Shown: positions 24,952-33,939 of the stretch, piece after piece
Layout: each line of letters begins with the position of its first letter
How positions within the stretch are numbered: position 1 is the stretch's first letter
Assembly (NCBI GenBank): GCA_017983515.1
Contig: JAGOBF010000003.1
Span: forward strand, 62,001 to 126,000
Direction of reading: 5' to 3'
DNA length: 64,000 bases
Origin: Promineifilum sp.
Lineage (GTDB): Bacteria > Chloroflexota > Anaerolineae > Promineifilales > Promineifilaceae
Notes under the pieces: model-generated
What the model was told of the DNA's origin: nothing
What the model saw: only the letters and a program-made list of their open reading frames with translations
Databases searched by the model: none
Program-made: the position numbers and the translations under genes

Positions 24952-26793
24952 ATGAAGGTTATAGAAGAGCGGTTTAAAGCTTATGATCGCAGCAAGCGGC
25001 CGACGCTCAAGGCCGGCATGGGGCCTATTGCCCACGAGAAAGGCACGACGTTTCGCGTCTGGGCGCCCAATGCCCAAGAGGTGTTTGTCGTCGGCGAATT
25101 CAATGAATGGCAAGAAAGCGCCAACCCACTGACCCTCGAGGGGGACGGCTATTGGGCGACCGATGTCGCCGGAGCCAAGCCGGGTCAGCAATATAAATAC
25201 CTGATCATCAACGGAGCGCAGCGCCTCCACCGGCTGGATCCCTATTCCCGCCAGGTAACGAGCACCGTGGGCAACAGCGTCATTCACGATCCGGCTTTCG
25301 ATTGGGGCGATACCGAAGGTTTCCACAGCCCGCCCTGGAATGAACTGATCGTCTATGAGATGCACGTCGGCACATTTAACCCGGCCGGTGACGGTGTGGG
25401 CACTTTCCAGCGCGCGGCCAAGAAATTGCCCTATCTGCGCGAGTTGGGGATCAATGCGGTGCAGATCATGCCGCCGATGGAGTTCCCCGGCGGCCGCTCC
25501 TGGGGCTACAATCTGGCTTTGCCCTTTGCGGTGGAGACCGATTATGGCGGGATGGTGGGATTCAAGCAGTTCGTCAAGGCCGCCCACGGCCACGGCATCG
25601 CTGTCATACTGGACGTGGTCTACAATCACCTGGGGCCGAGCGATCTGGACTTGTGGCGCTTCGATGGCTGGTCGGAGGGCGACGGCGGCGGCATCTATTT
25701 CTATAACGATCATCGAGGCGAAACGCCGTGGGGTCATACGCGCCCCGACTACGGCCGCCCCGAAGTGCGGCAGATGCTGCGCGATAATGCGCTAATGTGG
25801 CTCCACGAATATCGGGTCGATGGGCTACGCTGGGATGCCACGGCCTACATTCGTAACGTGCAGGGCAACGACAACGAGCCGGCCAACGATCTGCCCGACG
25901 GCTGGACTCTGATGCAATGGATCAACGAAGACGTGCGCGAGTTTGCGCCCAATCAACTGACCATCGCCGAAGACCTGAAAGGCAACGAGTGGATCGTGAA
26001 GGACACGGGCGCGGGCGGCGCGGGCTTTGGCGCACAGTGGGACCCGAACTTTGTGCACCCGGTGCGCACGGCCATCATCACCAATGACGACGCCTTCCGC
26101 GATCTGGAGTCGGTGAAAAGCGCCCTCACCTTCAAGTATAGCGGCGACGCCTTCAAGCGGGTTGTCTATACCGAGTCGCACGATGAGGTAGCCAACGGCA
26201 AGGCCCGTGTGCCGGAGGAAATCTGGCCGGGCGACAGCCACAACTGGTTCGCCAAGAAGCGTTCAACCCTGGGGGCCGTGCTGGTCTTCACCGCGCCGGG
26301 CATCCCCATGATCTTCCAGGGCCAGGAGTTCCTGCAGGACAAATGGTTCACCGATACCGAGCCGCTGGATTGGGATCAGGCCAAGGAGATGGAGGGGATC
26401 ATCTATCTGTATCGCGATCTGATGCGCCTGCGACGCAACGCGAGCAGTGTGAGCAAGGGCCTGACCGGCCAACAGATCGAGGTCTACCACGTCAATCAGG
26501 ACCAAAAGGTGCTGGCCTTCCATCGCTGGTCGGAAGGCGGCCCGGGCGACAGCGTCGTGGTGGTGATGAACATGTCCAACAAGACGTTGACCAATTACAC
26601 CATCGGCTTCCCGGCCGTGGGGCCGTGGTCATTGCGGTTCGACAGCCACGCGGCCGTCTACAGTCCCGATTACGACGGGCAAGTGAGCGCTGACGTGACG
26701 GCCGAAGTGGGCCAGTACGACGGCCAACCGGCCCACGGCACGGTGGCGCTAGGCCCCTATTCCGGGCTCATCTTTTCGCAAAATCCAGGGTAA
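24952..26793 (+). CDS. GH13 1,4-alpha-glucan branching-type enzyme
   Basis: 613 residues. An N-terminal CBM48 domain (about 15-115, GTTFRVWAPNAQEVFVVGEFNEW) precedes a GH13 barrel and a C-terminal beta domain. The catalytic residues are visible: Asp in DGLRWDATAY, Glu in IAEDLKG and Asp in ESHDEVANG. The order CBM48-GH13 with MHVGTF and SWGYN fits glycogen branching enzymes, though trehalohydrolase-type enzymes look similar. Start 24952 is chosen because the open frame upstream overlaps the terminator and is not conserved. It converges with a second GH13 gene; together they suggest storage glucan turnover. Confidence 0.87.
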   Translation: MKVIEERFKAYDRSKRPTLKAGMGPIAHEKGTTFRVWAPNAQEVFVVGEFNEWQESANPLTLEGDGYWATDVAGAKPGQQYKYLIINGAQRLHRLDPYSRQVTSTVGNSVIHDPAFDWGDTEGFHSPPWNELIVYEMHVGTFNPAGDGVGTFQRAAKKLPYLRELGINAVQIMPPMEFPGGRSWGYNLALPFAVETDYGGMVGFKQFVKAAHGHGIAVILDVVYNHLGPSDLDLWRFDGWSEGDGGGIYFYNDHRGETPWGHTRPDYGRPEVRQMLRDNALMWLHEYRVDGLRWDATAYIRNVQGNDNEPANDLPDGWTLMQWINEDVREFAPNQLTIAEDLKGNEWIVKDTGAGGAGFGAQWDPNFVHPVRTAIITNDDAFRDLESVKSALTFKYSGDAFKRVVYTESHDEVANGKARVPEEIWPGDSHNWFAKKRSTLGAVLVFTAPGIPMIFQGQEFLQDKWFTDTEPLDWDQAKEMEGIIYLYRDLMRLRRNASSVSKGLTGQQIEVYHVNQDQKVLAFHRWSEGGPGDSVVVVMNMSNKTLTNYTIGFPAVGPWSLRFDSHAAVYSPDYDGQVSADVTAEVGQYDGQPAHGTVALGPYSGLIFSQNPG

Positions 26794-26800
26794 TGGCCCT

Positions 26801-26832
26801 AGAGACCGGGCTTTTTCGAATGCCCGGTCTCT
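26801..26832. terminator. Bidirectional terminator between convergent GH13 genes
   Basis: AGAGACCGGGC (26801-26811) and GCCCGGTCTCT (26822-26832) are a perfect 11-bp stem around TTTTTCGAAT. It lies in the 54-base gap between two convergent genes. Confidence 0.8.
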
Positions 26833-26847
26833 ACATCCTGAGTCGTC

Positions 26848-28623
26848 TCAGTGCCTGAGTCGTCTCAGGACAAGACCGGACACTGGCGCGAGAGAAGTGT
26901 TCCCCAAACCATCCACCAGGTCTACCAGCTCACCGCTCAGCGCATCGACCCAATGGCCGTCGCTCAAGGGTAGCTCGACCGTGTGCGGCAGCACATCGGC
27001 GTTGAACACGACGACGGCCGCGTCGTCGGCCGTCTCGCGGGCGAAGGCGAACAGATGCCGCGCGTCGTCCGCCAGGAGCGTACGGTAGTCGCCCCGGCGC
27101 AGGGCCGGTGACTCTTTGCGCAGGGCGATGATGCGGCGGTAATAGGCGTGCAGTTCATAGTCGAAGGCCACCTCATCCGTTTGCGGGCGGGTCGCACCCG
27201 TGGGCAGAGTGGCTTCCGGCGCGTAGTTCCTGTCGGGCCAGATCATCGGCTTGCGGCAGCAGGGATCATTGGCCCCCCACAGGCCGGCCTCGTCCCCATA
27301 ATAAATCATCGGCGCGCCGATATAGGTCATCTGGAACAGGGCCACCAGGTGCTGCACGCGGCGCTCGGCGGCCGTGGGCCGGCGCGTGTCATAGTCGGGA
27401 GCTTCGGCGGCTTTGGTGCGTCGGAAGAACTCCGGCCAGTCGCGAATGGACCAGATGTCGCGATTGACAATTTGCGAAGCGAGACGACTGGTATCGTGGC
27501 CGTCGACGAGGTTCTGCATGACGTGGGCCACCTCGGCTGGATGCATCTCGCGCAGGTCGCGCAGCTTGGCGTCGAATTCGGTGGCGGTAATGCGATAGTG
27601 GCCGGCAATGAAAAACTCGAAGACGGCGAAGAGGAAGTTGTAGTTCATCACCGCGTCGAACTCGTCCCCTTCCAGGTACGGTTTCTCCGCGGCCGGGCTT
27701 TGCACGACTTCGGCCACCAGATAGGCCTCGGGATTGATGTCGCGCACGTGTTGCCGCCACGCTTTCCAGAATGGGTGTCTGATACAAAAGGCGACGTCGA
27801 GCCGCCAGCCGTCGATGCCGTCGGCCGGGTCGCCGTCGCCGTCGGGATCCATCCAGCGCCGGGTGGCGGCGTAGATATAGTCGCGCGGGCCGGCGAGATG
27901 ACCATTTTCGTTCTGCGCCATCTCCGGCAACTCGCGGGCGCCGGCCCAGCCGGTGTAGTCGAATTTAGTGCCGGCGGCCGGATCATCCCAACTGTTGATC
28001 TTGAACCAGTCGTGGTAAGCCGACTCCCGCTGCCGGGCGACCACGTCGCGGAAGGCGAAGGAGTTGACGCCCATGTGGTTCCAGACACCGTCGAAGATGA
28101 TGCGCAGGCCGCGCCGGTGGACTTCGGCGATGAGGCGCAGGGCGAGGCGGTCGGCGGCCGTCCACAGCCAGGACGCGGGATCGTGGGGCGTCTCGCCGTC
28201 GATGAGCCGCCGGTCGCCGTCCGGGTCGGGGCCGAAGTGGGGGGCGATGTGATGATAAGTCACCCCGTCGTATTTGTGCGCCGAGGGCGCATCGAAGATC
28301 GGGTTGAGGTAGATGGCTTCGATGCCCAGATCGACCAGATAATCGAGACTGTCGATAATACCTTGCAGGTCGCCGCCGTAGCGCCGCCGCTGGATGTTGA
28401 ACCAGATGTCGCGGCCGTTGCGCTGTTCGTAAGGCTGGCGTTCGTACCAGTCGGCCGTCCAGGGGTGAACTTGCCACGGAGAGGTGTGGTCGTGGGGCCA
28501 CGCGCCTTCGAGAGCGGCCGCATTGGGGTCATTGTTAGGGTCGCCGTTGCGGAATCGTTCGGGAAATATTTGGTACCAGATGATACCTTTGGCCCATTCG
28601 GGCACGAACTGATCGTTGCTCAT
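26848..28623 (-). CDS. GH13 alpha-amylase family enzyme (neopullulanase/cyclomaltodextrinase-like)
   Basis: 591 residues from MSNDQFVPEWAKGIIWYQIFPERF. The barrel shows the GH13 regions: DGVWNHMG, the nucleophile Asp in GWRLDVAF, the acid Glu in LVAEVVQ and Asp in VDGHDTSRL. The typical N-terminal dimerisation domain of cyclomaltodextrinases is absent, although the WYQIFPERF entry resembles that subfamily. No signal peptide, so it should act in the cytosol on maltodextrins. The frame is open 29 codons upstream without conservation; GAGG precedes 28623. Confidence 0.85.
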   Translation of the reverse strand: MSNDQFVPEWAKGIIWYQIFPERFRNGDPNNDPNAAALEGAWPHDHTSPWQVHPWTADWYERQPYEQRNGRDIWFNIQRRRYGGDLQGIIDSLDYLVDLGIEAIYLNPIFDAPSAHKYDGVTYHHIAPHFGPDPDGDRRLIDGETPHDPASWLWTAADRLALRLIAEVHRRGLRIIFDGVWNHMGVNSFAFRDVVARQRESAYHDWFKINSWDDPAAGTKFDYTGWAGARELPEMAQNENGHLAGPRDYIYAATRRWMDPDGDGDPADGIDGWRLDVAFCIRHPFWKAWRQHVRDINPEAYLVAEVVQSPAAEKPYLEGDEFDAVMNYNFLFAVFEFFIAGHYRITATEFDAKLRDLREMHPAEVAHVMQNLVDGHDTSRLASQIVNRDIWSIRDWPEFFRRTKAAEAPDYDTRRPTAAERRVQHLVALFQMTYIGAPMIYYGDEAGLWGANDPCCRKPMIWPDRNYAPEATLPTGATRPQTDEVAFDYELHAYYRRIIALRKESPALRRGDYRTLLADDARHLFAFARETADDAAVVVFNADVLPHTVELPLSDGHWVDALSGELVDLVDGLGNTSLAPVSGLVLRRLRH

Positions 28624-28797
28624 AGGTCTTGCCTCGTCTTCTATGGTATGGCAATCGATGAGATTCGTGAAATCTGTGAACGCCGCCGGTTCACACGGTG
28701 CTGTCGTCACCTTTTTGATTGAAATGTGTTACAACCTGATGAGAGTGGGTATCGACGCCCCGTAATTTATGGTTGGAGATAGTGGAGGATTGAGCCA

Positions 28798-29454
28798 TTG
28801 CTAGACTATCGTGAGGAAATTGCGCTTACGACGTTGCCGCAGTTGGGAGCAGCCGTTCCCCGCCGTGGCAACCAGCTGTCGCGCGCGTTCTGGAGCTTCG
28901 TGATGCGCCTGTTTGGCTGGCGGGCGGTGGGCCAAATGCCGGACTTGCCCCGATTTGTATTTGTGGGCGCGCCGCACACATCGAACCGGGACTTTTTCAT
29001 GACGGCGCTGACCATGGCGGCGCTGGGCATCAACGTTCACTTCGTGATGAAGCACACGCCGTTCGTGGGGCCGGTGGGCTGGTTTCTGCGTTGGTTCGGC
29101 GGCATCCCGCTGGATCGAGACCGGACGCGGGACTTCGTGTCGCAAATGGTGGACGAGTTCGACAGCCGTGAACAGTTCTTGTTGGCGATCATGCCCGAAG
29201 GCACGCGAGGCAAGTCTCAGAAAAGCGAGGCGAAGGGCTGGCGTAGCGGATTCTACCACATCGCCAAGGGCGCTGGCGTGCCGCTGGTGATGGTGGTGTT
29301 CGACTACGCCGCCAAGAGAATGCGCGTCGGCCCCATGATGGAAATCGGCGAAAGCTATGAGGCCGATCTCCCGGCCATCCAGGCCCATTTCGTGGGTGTG
29401 CCCGGCAAAAACCCGGAGCGAATGCTGGCGCTGGACCAAAAGGTGAGCGCCTAG
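28798..29454 (+). CDS. PlsC-like 1-acylglycerol-3-phosphate acyltransferase
   Basis: 218 residues. The acyltransferase box H60TSNRD65 and the substrate box E134GTR are intact, and RDFV follows the GGIPLDRD segment. The family moves an acyl group to lysophosphatidate or other lysolipids at the membrane face. One moderately hydrophobic stretch (about 66-90) may dip into the membrane. The start is TTG, with GGAGG 9 bases upstream. It appears to stand alone. Confidence 0.85.
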   Translation: MLDYREEIALTTLPQLGAAVPRRGNQLSRAFWSFVMRLFGWRAVGQMPDLPRFVFVGAPHTSNRDFFMTALTMAALGINVHFVMKHTPFVGPVGWFLRWFGGIPLDRDRTRDFVSQMVDEFDSREQFLLAIMPEGTRGKSQKSEAKGWRSGFYHIAKGAGVPLVMVVFDYAAKRMRVGPMMEIGESYEADLPAIQAHFVGVPGKNPERMLALDQKVSA

Positions 29455-29495
29455 ACGATGACGTGCCCGGCGAGCTGTTTGTTGAGAGTGATGAT

Positions 29496-29792
29496 CTAGC
29501 CGTTTTGCACGACGAAGTACAAGCGCAACAGATTTAGCTCCTCGTAGGAGACGGTCTCCTGGAGCGCGTCGTATACCGGCCGCAGCCGCTCTGCCACCAT
29601 TTCGCCGAATATGCCCAGTACGCGGGCCTGGTCATCCTTGCAGAGAGCCGACTCAGCTAGCAGCGAATCGACGGGGATAGCCTCGCCGTTTTTCACCGAC
29701 TCCCATAAGTGGTTGACTACCGTTTCTCGCTGGACCTGGTATGTCTCGGCCAATTCGCTGACGCTTTGGCCCTGGCGGAAGCGGCCGGTCAA
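29496..29792 (-). CDS. Detached RecQ C-terminal HTH domain
   Basis: 98 residues from TTG 29792. FRQGQSVSELAETYQVQRETVVNHLWESV is the helix-turn-helix (HTH_40) domain that normally ends RecQ-type helicases. It is in the same frame as the upstream RecQ gene and continuous with it, except for one TAA at 29850-29852. The 19 codons between (PSAFPGGRPSNDGRTRRDE) are an open linker. No ribosome site is visible before the TTG. It is most likely the tail of RecQ cut off by a nonsense mutation, or joined by stop-codon readthrough, rather than a separate regulator. Confidence 0.7.
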   Translation of the reverse strand: MTGRFRQGQSVSELAETYQVQRETVVNHLWESVKNGEAIPVDSLLAESALCKDDQARVLGIFGEMVAERLRPVYDALQETVSYEELNLLRLYFVVQNG

Positions 29793-29849
29793 CTCGTCGC
29801 GGCGGGTTCGGCCGTCGTTTGACGGGCGGCCGCCCGGGAACGCACTCGG

Positions 29850-32372
29850 TTATCTTTTCGACTTCTGTGCCAGACCCTTCTCCCGGCAGTAGTCGCGAAT
29901 GATCCGCAGGAAAGCCTCGCCGTAACGCTCCAGCTTCACCGCGCCGACGCCCTGCATCTGCACGAACGAATCGCGGGAGTGGGGGTAGTAGATCGCCATC
30001 TCACGCAGGGCGGCGTCGGAGAAGATGACGTAAGGCGGCACGCTGGCTTCGCGGGCCAACTCCATGCGGTAACGGCGCAGGCGCTCGAACAGTTCGGCAT
30101 CGTAATCCTGCGGCATGGCCGTTCGCCGGCTCGGCCGGTCGGCTGTGGGGGCTGTGCCCCGATACGTCTCACCTTTCAGAACGGCCCGTCCGTCCGGCGT
30201 CATCTTCAGGCTGCCGTGATCCATATCCTGCAGCAGCAACCGGTCGCTGACGAACTGCCGCGCCAACTGCTGCCACTCCGACCTGGTGAACTCCTGGCCG
30301 AGGTTGTAGGTGGGGAGTTCTTCGTGTCGCCGGCTGAGGATCTCTTTGCGTCGTGAGCCACGCAGCACGTCGATGACGTAGCTTGCGCCGAAGATCTGTC
30401 CGGTGCGCACGACACACGACAGGAACTTCTGCGCCGGAATGGTCAGATCGATCAACTCGGGGTCGCCGGCCAAACAGTTGTCGCAGTTGCCGCAGGTCTC
30501 GGGCGTATCGCTCTCGCCGAAGTAGCCGAGAAGCGGGCGACGGCGACAGCTTCTGGTCTCAGCGAAGGCGATCATCGCCTGCAAACGGGCGGCGGCCGCC
30601 GCCCGTTGGTTCGGCGCGTCGCGGTCGGCCAAAAAGTTGATCGTGACGACATCTTGCCGGCTGAAGAGCAGCAGGCAGTCGGCCGGCAAGCCGTCGCGCC
30701 CGGCACGGCCGATCTGCTGATAATAATTCTCCAAGTCTTTGGGCAGGTCGTGGTGGATGACAAAGCGCACGTTTGACTTATTGATGCCCATGCCGAAGGC
30801 GATAGTGGCGACGATGATCACCGCCTCGTCGTGGCTGAAGCGCCGCTGATTCTCGCGCCGCGCGGCGTAGTCGAGGCCTGCATGATAAGCCAGGGCATTC
30901 CAGCCTTGAGCGCGCAGGCGCGAGGCCAAAGTATCCGTCCGCTCGCGCGTGGCGCAGTAGATGATGCCCGACTCTTGGCGGTGGCCCTCCAGAAATTCCA
31001 ATATCTGCCCCAGACCGTCATCACGCGGCGTGACGGCCAGAAAGAGGTTTTCGCGGTCGAAAGAGGAGATGAATTCGTCGGCGTCGCCCACGACCAGCGT
31101 CTCCTTGATGTCGCGGCGGACGCGCTCGGTGGCGGTGGCGGTCACGGCCAGACAGACGGCGTGGGGCAGACGGCGACGCACCTCCACTAGTTGGCGATAC
31201 TCCGGCCGGAAGTCGTGGCCCCATTCGGAGATACAGTGGGCCTCATCGATAGTCAGGCAGTCGACGCGGCACTGGTCGAGCATGACCAGCGTCTCCGGCC
31301 GCAACAGGGTTTCCGGGGACGTGTAGAGTAACTTGATCCGTCCGGCTCTAACCTGTTGGGTGATGGTAACGTAACCTTCATAAGCCAGGGTGCTGTTCAG
31401 GTAGGCCGCGGGCACGCCTAACTGCTGTAGCTGCATCACCTGATCTTCCATCAGCGAGATGAGCGGCGAGACGACGACAGTCAACCCGGGAAAGAGCAAC
31501 GCCGGCAGTTGGAAGCACATTGATTTGCCACTGCCAGTTGGCATGACGGCCAGACTGTCGCGCCCGGCCAGCACGTTGTCGATGATCTCGGCTTGCAGCG
31601 GCCGAAACTCATCGTAGCCGAAGACACGTTTCAGGGCGCGGCGGACTTCGTCCTGAGAAGAAGCCGATTCCTGTTGCTCAGCCTCGATGACTCCATCGAT
31701 CCAGTCGGTCCCGAATGCTTCCTCATCTGCCGGCCCCCGGAACCACTCGGATTCCTGGGGCAAAAACCAGCCCGATAGTTGAAGGTAGCAGCGCTGTTCG
31801 AACTCCGGATACTCTTTCGGCCGCCACCAGTGGGCCAGCGACACGCGTAGCAGCGTCCCGGCCGGCAACACCTCTATGGGCTCCTGGAAGCCGACGAAGG
31901 TCAGCGTGTGGCCGTCGTCCTCGTTGGGGTAACGGTAGCGGATGCGCTTGCCAGCCGTGTCGAGGGCCAGGGGTCGATCGGGTCGCCAGAACATCGTACT
32001 GAATTCGGGGACGCCGGTTCGTTGGGCGATGAACAGCGGCCCCCCCGGATGAGCCTGGGCCAGGCCATCGTAGAGCGCTTCCGGCCCGCCGGCGCGCGGG
32101 TTCATATGGCGCTCAATGAGGCCGAGCAAATCGTCGGCTTGGTCGACACGCCGCTTGCGCCGCACGATGACGTTCTCGGTATGGGGCGGCAGAAGCTCGG
32201 CAGGCGGCTCGCCCTCGATCTCCCACATCTCACCGACGCGATAGTCGAGATTGAACTGCTCGTTGAAGGCCATGTCGGGGGCGACGAGGCGCACGGAGCG
32301 GCCGTCGGCGGTGATACCGCCAATGCAGGCCCCTCTTCCCATTCTTGTTTTGGCTACGATGGTGACGATCAT
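29850..32372 (-). CDS. recQ: RecQ-family DNA helicase with an N-terminal two-OB-like extension
   Basis: 840 residues. Residues ~1-235 precede the helicase and look like the dual-OB region found with DUF488 proteins (MIVTIVAKTRMGRGACIGG, VRLVAPD, VGEMWEIEGEPP). The SF2 core starts near 245: Walker A with Lys281 (PTGSGKS), DEAH in IDEAHCISEWGHDFRP and the QIGRAGRDG motif VI. The zinc ligands (Cys-x-x-Cys in CGNCDNC), winged helix and HRDC domain (about 745-830) follow. It unwinds 3'-5' DNA in recombination repair. The HTH tail is cut off by the stop. It lies downstream of two DUF488 genes on the same strand. Confidence 0.93.
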   Translation of the reverse strand: MIVTIVAKTRMGRGACIGGITADGRSVRLVAPDMAFNEQFNLDYRVGEMWEIEGEPPAELLPPHTENVIVRRKRRVDQADDLLGLIERHMNPRAGGPEALYDGLAQAHPGGPLFIAQRTGVPEFSTMFWRPDRPLALDTAGKRIRYRYPNEDDGHTLTFVGFQEPIEVLPAGTLLRVSLAHWWRPKEYPEFEQRCYLQLSGWFLPQESEWFRGPADEEAFGTDWIDGVIEAEQQESASSQDEVRRALKRVFGYDEFRPLQAEIIDNVLAGRDSLAVMPTGSGKSMCFQLPALLFPGLTVVVSPLISLMEDQVMQLQQLGVPAAYLNSTLAYEGYVTITQQVRAGRIKLLYTSPETLLRPETLVMLDQCRVDCLTIDEAHCISEWGHDFRPEYRQLVEVRRRLPHAVCLAVTATATERVRRDIKETLVVGDADEFISSFDRENLFLAVTPRDDGLGQILEFLEGHRQESGIIYCATRERTDTLASRLRAQGWNALAYHAGLDYAARRENQRRFSHDEAVIIVATIAFGMGINKSNVRFVIHHDLPKDLENYYQQIGRAGRDGLPADCLLLFSRQDVVTINFLADRDAPNQRAAAAARLQAMIAFAETRSCRRRPLLGYFGESDTPETCGNCDNCLAGDPELIDLTIPAQKFLSCVVRTGQIFGASYVIDVLRGSRRKEILSRRHEELPTYNLGQEFTRSEWQQLARQFVSDRLLLQDMDHGSLKMTPDGRAVLKGETYRGTAPTADRPSRRTAMPQDYDAELFERLRRYRMELAREASVPPYVIFSDAALREMAIYYPHSRDSFVQMQGVGAVKLERYGEAFLRIIRDYCREKGLAQKSKR

Positions 32373-32499
32373 CTCTTAAATCACTTATATCTGGGCAATC
32401 TGTAGTTTCTTGCGTTTGCAGGCTCGTCCCGCTTAGGCATTTAGCTTCGTAGTGCTGGAAATTCGTGTCATCGGTGCGATCGGTAGATTCCTTTGGGCC

Positions 32500-32985
32500 T
32501 TAAGGCGTCAGGTGCTTTACCTCCACCCCCCAGGCATCCCCCAGACTGGCGGCCAGCAACGAGCGATGGCAGGCGGCCGGCTCGCGCTCGACGCACATGA
32601 GGGCGACGACGCGGGCGTCGTCTGGCAGTTCGTCGCGCAGAACTTGCGGGTCGAAGCCGGCCAGTACCTCGCGCTCATAGATTTCGATAAAGGCCGGGCT
32701 GAGTTCCAGGCGCTTGCGCCGGGCAATACCGGTGGCCTTGTCAGCCACGCTCTGCTGCTCGCGCGCGGAAACAGGTGGGGCGAGATCGAGACGATGCAGA
32801 TACCGAATATCCAACTCGGCCAGCCGGGCTTGCAAGCGTTGGCTGTTGGCGAAGGCGTAGTCGGCTCCACGCACGGCTCGCCGCCGTCGGATGTCGATGA
32901 ACGTATCGACCCTGGCATCTTGCAGCGCGCGAAAGAACGCCTCGGCCGAGTACCCGATGGCGCCGATGGTAACGACCTTATTCAT
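32500..32985 (-). CDS. DUF488 family protein (second copy)
   Basis: About 161 residues from MNKVVTIGAIGYSAEAF. It has the DUF488 signatures in modified form: TIGAIGYS, DTFIDIRRRR and a C-terminal CVEREPAACHRS. It starts inside the last 8 bases of the upstream DUF488 gene, so the two are translationally coupled. DUF488 proteins are small alpha/beta proteins of unknown biochemistry, often encoded with DNA helicases and nucleic-acid enzymes. Divergence from its neighbour suggests a heteromer or two specificities. Confidence 0.85.
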   Translation of the reverse strand: MNKVVTIGAIGYSAEAFFRALQDARVDTFIDIRRRRAVRGADYAFANSQRLQARLAELDIRYLHRLDLAPPVSAREQQSVADKATGIARRKRLELSPAFIEIYEREVLAGFDPQVLRDELPDDARVVALMCVEREPAACHRSLLAASLGDAWGVEVKHLTP

Positions 32986-33565
32986 CCGGCTCATCTTCTG
33001 GTTCGCCTCCTGTCCGGTCATAGCGCTTGCGTGAGGTGCCGGGCAGCAAGTCATCGCCGAAGAGAGAGGGCTGGCCGCCCGTCAGCCGCAGCAGGACGTC
33101 CGCCTGGCCAATGAGGTCGTCATTTTCATCGATGTGGGCCACGGGAACGCCGCGCTGGGCCAATGTCTTGCCGATGAGCTTGCTGCGGTGGCAATTTTCC
33201 GGCTTGCCCTCGCTGCACATGATGCTAACGGCCAAACCTTGCGTTTGAGCTTTCATTAGTCTGTCGATTCCACGCCGGTAGAAATCCTGCTCGGCAATCT
33301 TCGCATAGTCTGCTTTGCCGGTACTCGTGTAGCATGCCGGATCGTCCGGCAGTCCCCCCAGCGCGTCACCCATGAAGACATAGCGGATGTCTGCGCGTTG
33401 GAGATGGGCTTCCAGTCGCTCTTTGGAGAAGTCGGGCTTATAACGCGAGTGGGGCCGCGAGCGTACGTCGATCAGGAAAGCGATGCCATAGCGTCGCAAG
33501 GTGGCGATCAATTCATCGACGTCGCGCCGCCCATAGCCGATGGTGTAAACAGGGTTAGCGTCCAC
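32978..33565 (-). CDS. DUF488 family protein (first copy)
   Basis: 195 residues. Canonical DUF488 blocks are YTIGYGRRDVDEL, FLIDVRSRPHSRY, DALGGLPDD and MCSEGKPENCHRS, where the Cys and His may form a reactive site. The C-terminal 40 residues are charged and probably disordered. It follows the LysW-like gene by 59 bases and overlaps the second DUF488 gene by 8. Confidence 0.88.
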   Translation of the reverse strand: MDANPVYTIGYGRRDVDELIATLRRYGIAFLIDVRSRPHSRYKPDFSKERLEAHLQRADIRYVFMGDALGGLPDDPACYTSTGKADYAKIAEQDFYRRGIDRLMKAQTQGLAVSIMCSEGKPENCHRSKLIGKTLAQRGVPVAHIDENDDLIGQADVLLRLTGGQPSLFGDDLLPGTSRKRYDRTGGEPEDEPDE

Positions 33566-33624
33566 GCATTAACCGGCACGTCTGATCGTTGTCTCCGGTT
33601 GATCCGGCCGATCAGGAGGACAAG

Positions 33625-33912
33625 CTAGTAGGCCCCCTCGTCATCGTCGTCAAAGCCGTAATCGTCGTGGCCGGTTTCTTCTTCCGCCAGCGTCTTGAAA
33701 AACTCGCTCAGGTCGACTGCTCCGGCGGCGCTGCCGCCCGCGCCGGCGTCGTCAGGCCAGCCGAGTTTTATCGGCGAGGTGCGAATGACTTCCAGACTGG
33801 TGTCGCACTCCGGACAGACGATGATCTGCCCCAGATCGGGCTTGCGTTCGAAGTAGATGCGCGAGTCGCATTCCAGACAACGCGCCATGAGGGAAGGGTC
33901 TTTTTCGGGCAT
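33625..33912 (-). CDS. LysW-like zinc-ribbon protein with acidic tail
   Basis: 95 residues from MPEKDPSLMARC. Cys12/Cys15 and Cys33/Cys36 with GQIIVCPECDTSLEV match LysW, the amino-group carrier protein whose C-terminal Glu is loaded by an ATP-grasp ligase. The tail here is longer and very acidic (about residues 65-95) and ends EGAY instead of EDWGE, so carrier function is uncertain. AAGGAG fits the ATG ending at 33912 better than the one at 33918. It lies 27 bases after an ATP-grasp ligase gene, the kind of partner LysW uses. Confidence 0.65.
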   Translation of the reverse strand: MPEKDPSLMARCLECDSRIYFERKPDLGQIIVCPECDTSLEVIRTSPIKLGWPDDAGAGGSAAGAVDLSEFFKTLAEEETGHDDYGFDDDDEGAY

Positions 33913-33939
33913 GGACATGTCTCCTTGGTCGGCGAGGCC

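Noticed and set aside
29496..29792. Independent HTH regulator
   Set aside because: It is in frame with RecQ, carries the RecQ-tail HTH type and lacks a ribosome site, so a separate gene is unlikely.
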